A stretch of 64,000 nt of DNA from Haloimpatiens sp042688525 (GTDB lineage: Bacteria; Bacillota; Clostridia; Clostridiales; Clostridiaceae): the NCBI RefSeq assembly GCF_042688525.2, contig NZ_JBHWAB010000002.1:1-64000 (forward strand). Reading direction: 5' to 3'. Shown one piece after another: positions 61,618-64,000 of the stretch; position 1 is the first letter of the stretch, and each line of letters begins with the position of its first letter. The notes under the pieces are model-generated. The model searched no databases, was not told the origin of the DNA, and worked only from the letters and a program-made list of their open reading frames with translations. Made by a program: the position numbers and the translations under genes.

Positions 61618-62823
61618 CTATTCTTTTCCCCACAAATTTAATTTTTTAGTTCTATGTTCATAAATCAATTCATATCCGTATGATATTTGAATATATTTTA
61701 TTTTCCAAGAATTTTTTTTAGAAAACACTGTTTCAACTCTAATAGGAATTTCAAAATCTTCTCCTTGATTTTCTATCATAAATACTGATGATATATGACG
61801 TAGAATAGTTATATATTGTTGTTTTATATTACATTTATTATCTAGAATAGTTTTGCTTTTATTTAGTAAAGATTGAAGTAAAATTTTACTAGATATTTTA
61901 GTTTTAACAGTACCTAATGTTAATGCCCAACCTGTATTATTTTCAGTATTAATAGCAGAAGATTCTATGTCTAAATTAAATTCATTCCATATATCTTTCA
62001 TGCAATTTAGCTCATCTATAAATTTATCTTTATGAGTGATTAAATTTCCTTCTGGAGAAATTATTAATGGGTTTTCATTATCAAATATTTTATTAAATAA
62101 ATTAGTTCCGATAAATTCATTTTCATTCCAATAATTTTGTAAAGAATTCAATAAAATTTGAATTTCTTCAGTTTCTCCATAACAGTTTTGCTTGAAATTT
62201 TTTAATTGTTTTTTTGCTTCTGAATCATTTGAATTTCTGAAAAATAAATAATCTGGAACATTAAGAGATGATACTGAAAAACTCATCTGTTTAAATTTCC
62301 ACTTATCTGTCTGTTTTTTCAAAACACCTGTGATGATTAGAGGAATATGATGATCCTTCTTTTCTGGATATCCAATACACCATTGAGCTATTGTCCAATT
62401 GAGTAGAAAAACTTTTTGCTTTAGCTCTTTATATGTAGTAGTATCAAAATCAAGTTCTTCATAAATATTTTTATTAATTACCTCTTTTAATGAGTTGATT
62501 TTTTTCTCATCATATTTAAAAGTTAATTTAACACTTCCTTTTAAAGCAATGAAAGCAATATTTTCATCTAAATTCACTATGATTGGATTATTTAAATCAC
62601 AACTTACATCTCCCCAATATTTCCAGTCAGCTTCTATTAACTGTTTAATCTTCTCAAAGCCTAAACAGATTTCTCCAGGACTTGTTCCTATAACTCTTAC
62701 ATCTGCATCATTTGTAAATAATCTTTTAGTGTAATTATCTAAATTGTGTAGGTTTCTCTCAGTATATCCTTTTTGAAAATCACAAAGAACTTCCATAATT
62801 TCATTTTTAAGTATGGTATTCAT
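61618..62823 (-). CDS. tandem NTF2/SnoaL-like domain protein
   Basis: 401 residues from ATG 62823 (AAAGGAGGGGAGATATT site). It looks like two NTF2-like cones in tandem: the first 'LCDFQKGYTERNLHNLDNYTKRLFTNDADVRVIGTSPGEICLGFEKIKQLIEADW', the second 'LLNSLQNYWNENEFIGTNLFNKIFDNENPLIISPEGNLITHKDKFIDEL' with 'WKIKYIQISYGY'. The fold is used for many small-molecule roles. No partner genes help to guess the substrate. Confidence 0.6.
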   Translation of the reverse strand: MNTILKNEIMEVLCDFQKGYTERNLHNLDNYTKRLFTNDADVRVIGTSPGEICLGFEKIKQLIEADWKYWGDVSCDLNNPIIVNLDENIAFIALKGSVKLTFKYDEKKINSLKEVINKNIYEELDFDTTTYKELKQKVFLLNWTIAQWCIGYPEKKDHHIPLIITGVLKKQTDKWKFKQMSFSVSSLNVPDYLFFRNSNDSEAKKQLKNFKQNCYGETEEIQILLNSLQNYWNENEFIGTNLFNKIFDNENPLIISPEGNLITHKDKFIDELNCMKDIWNEFNLDIESSAINTENNTGWALTLGTVKTKISSKILLQSLLNKSKTILDNKCNIKQQYITILRHISSVFMIENQGEDFEIPIRVETVFSKKNSWKIKYIQISYGYELIYEHRTKKLNLWGKE

Positions 62824-62849
62824 AATATCTCCCCTCCTTTTCAAATTAA

Positions 62850-62940
62850 TTAATACAATTTATATTATAACTTATAGTATATTTTGTAATATATATTTTA
62901 ATATATTAACTAATATATTTATTAATATAAAATCAAATAT
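62850..62940. repeat. A+T block without terminator
   Basis: TTATAACTTATAGTATATTTTGTAATATAT... resembles the A+T blocks at 18.0, 20.0, 21.4, 25.5 and 35.0 kb. The region 62941-63179 is otherwise empty. Confidence 0.5.
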
Positions 62941-63179
62941 ATTTTATTATTTAACAATTTATTAATTTTAATCATGCTAACATCTCCAATGTTTTTTCAA
63001 AGTCAAAATGATTTTGAAATTTTTATTTTATCTTAAAATCAAAAGTTAAATTAATTTTTGTGTGTACTAAAATTATACTTGATATACTTAAAAAGGTAAA
63101 ATTTAGTTATTTTCATGTAAAAAATTTTGGCTATTTCTATGGTATAAAAAATATAAGATTATTGATTTCAGATAATAAT

Positions 63180-63451
63180 GTGAGTTACTCAACTTTCGCA
63201 GGTGAAAAACAGTGGCGAAGGGAAATGATATCTTGCTCTGAAACTTTTCACTTTAGTAACAAGTTCTAAGCTTTACTCATATTGAAAAAAGATTTTTTAA
63301 TTAATATTCCGTAGGAATCAGTAATTAAAAAATGGCTTTTTTCAAATTCGTAAAGCTAAGAACTTGTAAATTTTGTTCAAATGTTTCTTACGCAAGATAT
63401 CATGTCCCTTCGCTAGACAGTATTTTTGTCCTTCCAAACTTGAGTGAGTTA
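63180..63451. repeat. MITE copy 5, full length 256 bp with 8-bp target duplication
   Basis: Element 63188-63443 starts CTCAACTTTCGCAGG and ends AAACTTGA. It is flanked by a perfect direct repeat GTGAGTTA (63180-63187 and 63444-63451). Confidence 0.93.
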
Positions 63452-63583
63452 TTGTAAACTGGAATTTAGGTTTAAATTAAGATTAGTTTATGTAGGGATG
63501 TTAGAATAGTTAGCATAGAATGAAAAATATTATTTAATTATAAAAAAACATAGAGGGATGAATCAAGAAGGGAGAACGAGGAA

Positions 63584-64000
63584 ATGAGTGAAATTCTATT
63601 AGAATCAAAGAGAATGATTTTAAAAAGCTTAGAAGAAACAGATTTTTATGAGTTGTGCAAAATGTTAAAAGATATAGAAGTGATGTATGCGTGGGAAAAG
63701 GTATATAATGATGAAGAAATATATGATTGGATTAAAAGAATGAAAAAAAGCTATGCTGAAAATAAGCATGGATATTGTTTAGCAATTGATAAAAATACTA
63801 AAGAGACAATAGGACAAATTGGATTATTAAAAGAAAAAATAAATGGGAAAAATTATACTGCAGTAGGATATATATTAAAAAAAGAGTATTGGGGAAAAGG
63901 GTATGCAACTGAAGGGGCTGAAGCTTGTATACGTTATGCTTTTAATAATTTGAATGTAAAAGAAGTTGTTACGGATATAAGACCTGAAAATGTTGCTTCT
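63584..64000 (+). CDS. GNAT acetyltransferase, RimJ/RimL type, cut by window end
   Basis: 139 codons visible; starts MSEILLESKRMILKSLEETD with a GAACGAGGAA ribosome site. The acetyl-CoA loop of GNAT enzymes is visible (GYILKKEYWGKGYATEGAEACIRYAF), as is the following strand (VKEVVTDIRPENVAS). Such enzymes acetylate protein N-termini or small molecules such as antibiotics. The 3' end lies outside. Confidence 0.88.
   Translation, partial: MSEILLESKRMILKSLEETDFYELCKMLKDIEVMYAWEKVYNDEEIYDWIKRMKKSYAENKHGYCLAIDKNTKETIGQIGLLKEKINGKNYTAVGYILKKEYWGKGYATEGAEACIRYAFNNLNVKEVVTDIRPENVAS

Noticed and set aside
63060..63269. ORF of 69 codons upstream of the acetyltransferase
   Set aside because: Its second half runs into the MITE copy and it has no ribosome site.
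1..64000. Neurotoxin, tRNA or rRNA genes
   Set aside because: Looked for because of the Clostridium-like context; no matching reading frames or structures were seen.

Overview
The window reads as part of a large plasmid from a low-GC Clostridium, most like the C. botulinum / C. sporogenes group. Support for this: very high A+T, AGGAGG-type ribosome sites, two iteron-controlled replication initiators, a ParA partition operon, a BhlA/UviB-type holin, and no rRNA, tRNA or core housekeeping genes. The species is inference. Both window ends are arbitrary cuts: an IS sits at the left edge and an acetyltransferase gene is cut at the right edge.

Layout. 0.03-1.4 kb: IS605-type element carrying only tnpB. 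1.9-4.2 kb: small membrane protein, lipoprotein and a secreted protein. 4.3-16.1 kb: a headless phage-tail cluster (endolysin, holin, receptor-binding protein, hub, tape measure, chaperones, tail tube) with a sigma-like activator and an XRE repressor, i.e. a candidate F-type tailocin. 16.3-17.6 kb: operator-like palindromes and a small tyrosine recombinase. 17.7-27.9 kb: accessory cargo, namely exporter ABC transporters, a DUF3990/DUF3791 operon, an esterase-like protein, a frameshifted AAA ATPase and a MerR-like protein. 28.4-35 kb: the replicon, with a small hydrophobic peptide, two paralogous Rep genes each with its own iteron set, and parA plus a small partner. 35.4-49.2 kb: ABC transporters including three MacB/FtsX-type permeases.

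49.7-60 kb holds the most interesting part: two adjacent RiPP (ribosomal peptide) systems. The first has an RRNPP-type TPR regulator, a divergent secreted pro-peptide, four small precursor genes starting MKFI and ending G-[KE]-[TA]-[VI]-L, a YcaO enzyme and an MFS exporter. Three copies of the palindrome AAAGTAAA-N9-TTTACTTT, each placed so that its right arm supplies the -35 of a promoter with 17-bp spacing, lie before the pro-peptide and before precursors 3 and 4; a degenerate copy lies before precursor 2. This suggests quorum-sensing control. The second system has two tandem radical SAM/SPASM enzymes and three 25-27 residue precursors that all start MKLYGKKK. None of these seven precursor genes is long enough to be found by default gene callers. 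60-64 kb: a membrane protein, a secreted Gly-rich protein, an NTF2-like protein and a GNAT acetyltransferase.

The whole window is seeded with a palindromic MITE-like repeat. Four copies are exactly 256 bp, and perfect 8-bp target duplications flank three copies (two full-length, one 100-bp deletion form). A recurring GACGGTTCA...TGAACCGTC terminator, usually joined to a conserved A+T block, separates many cargo genes. Together these suggest modular assembly of cargo by insertion and recombination.
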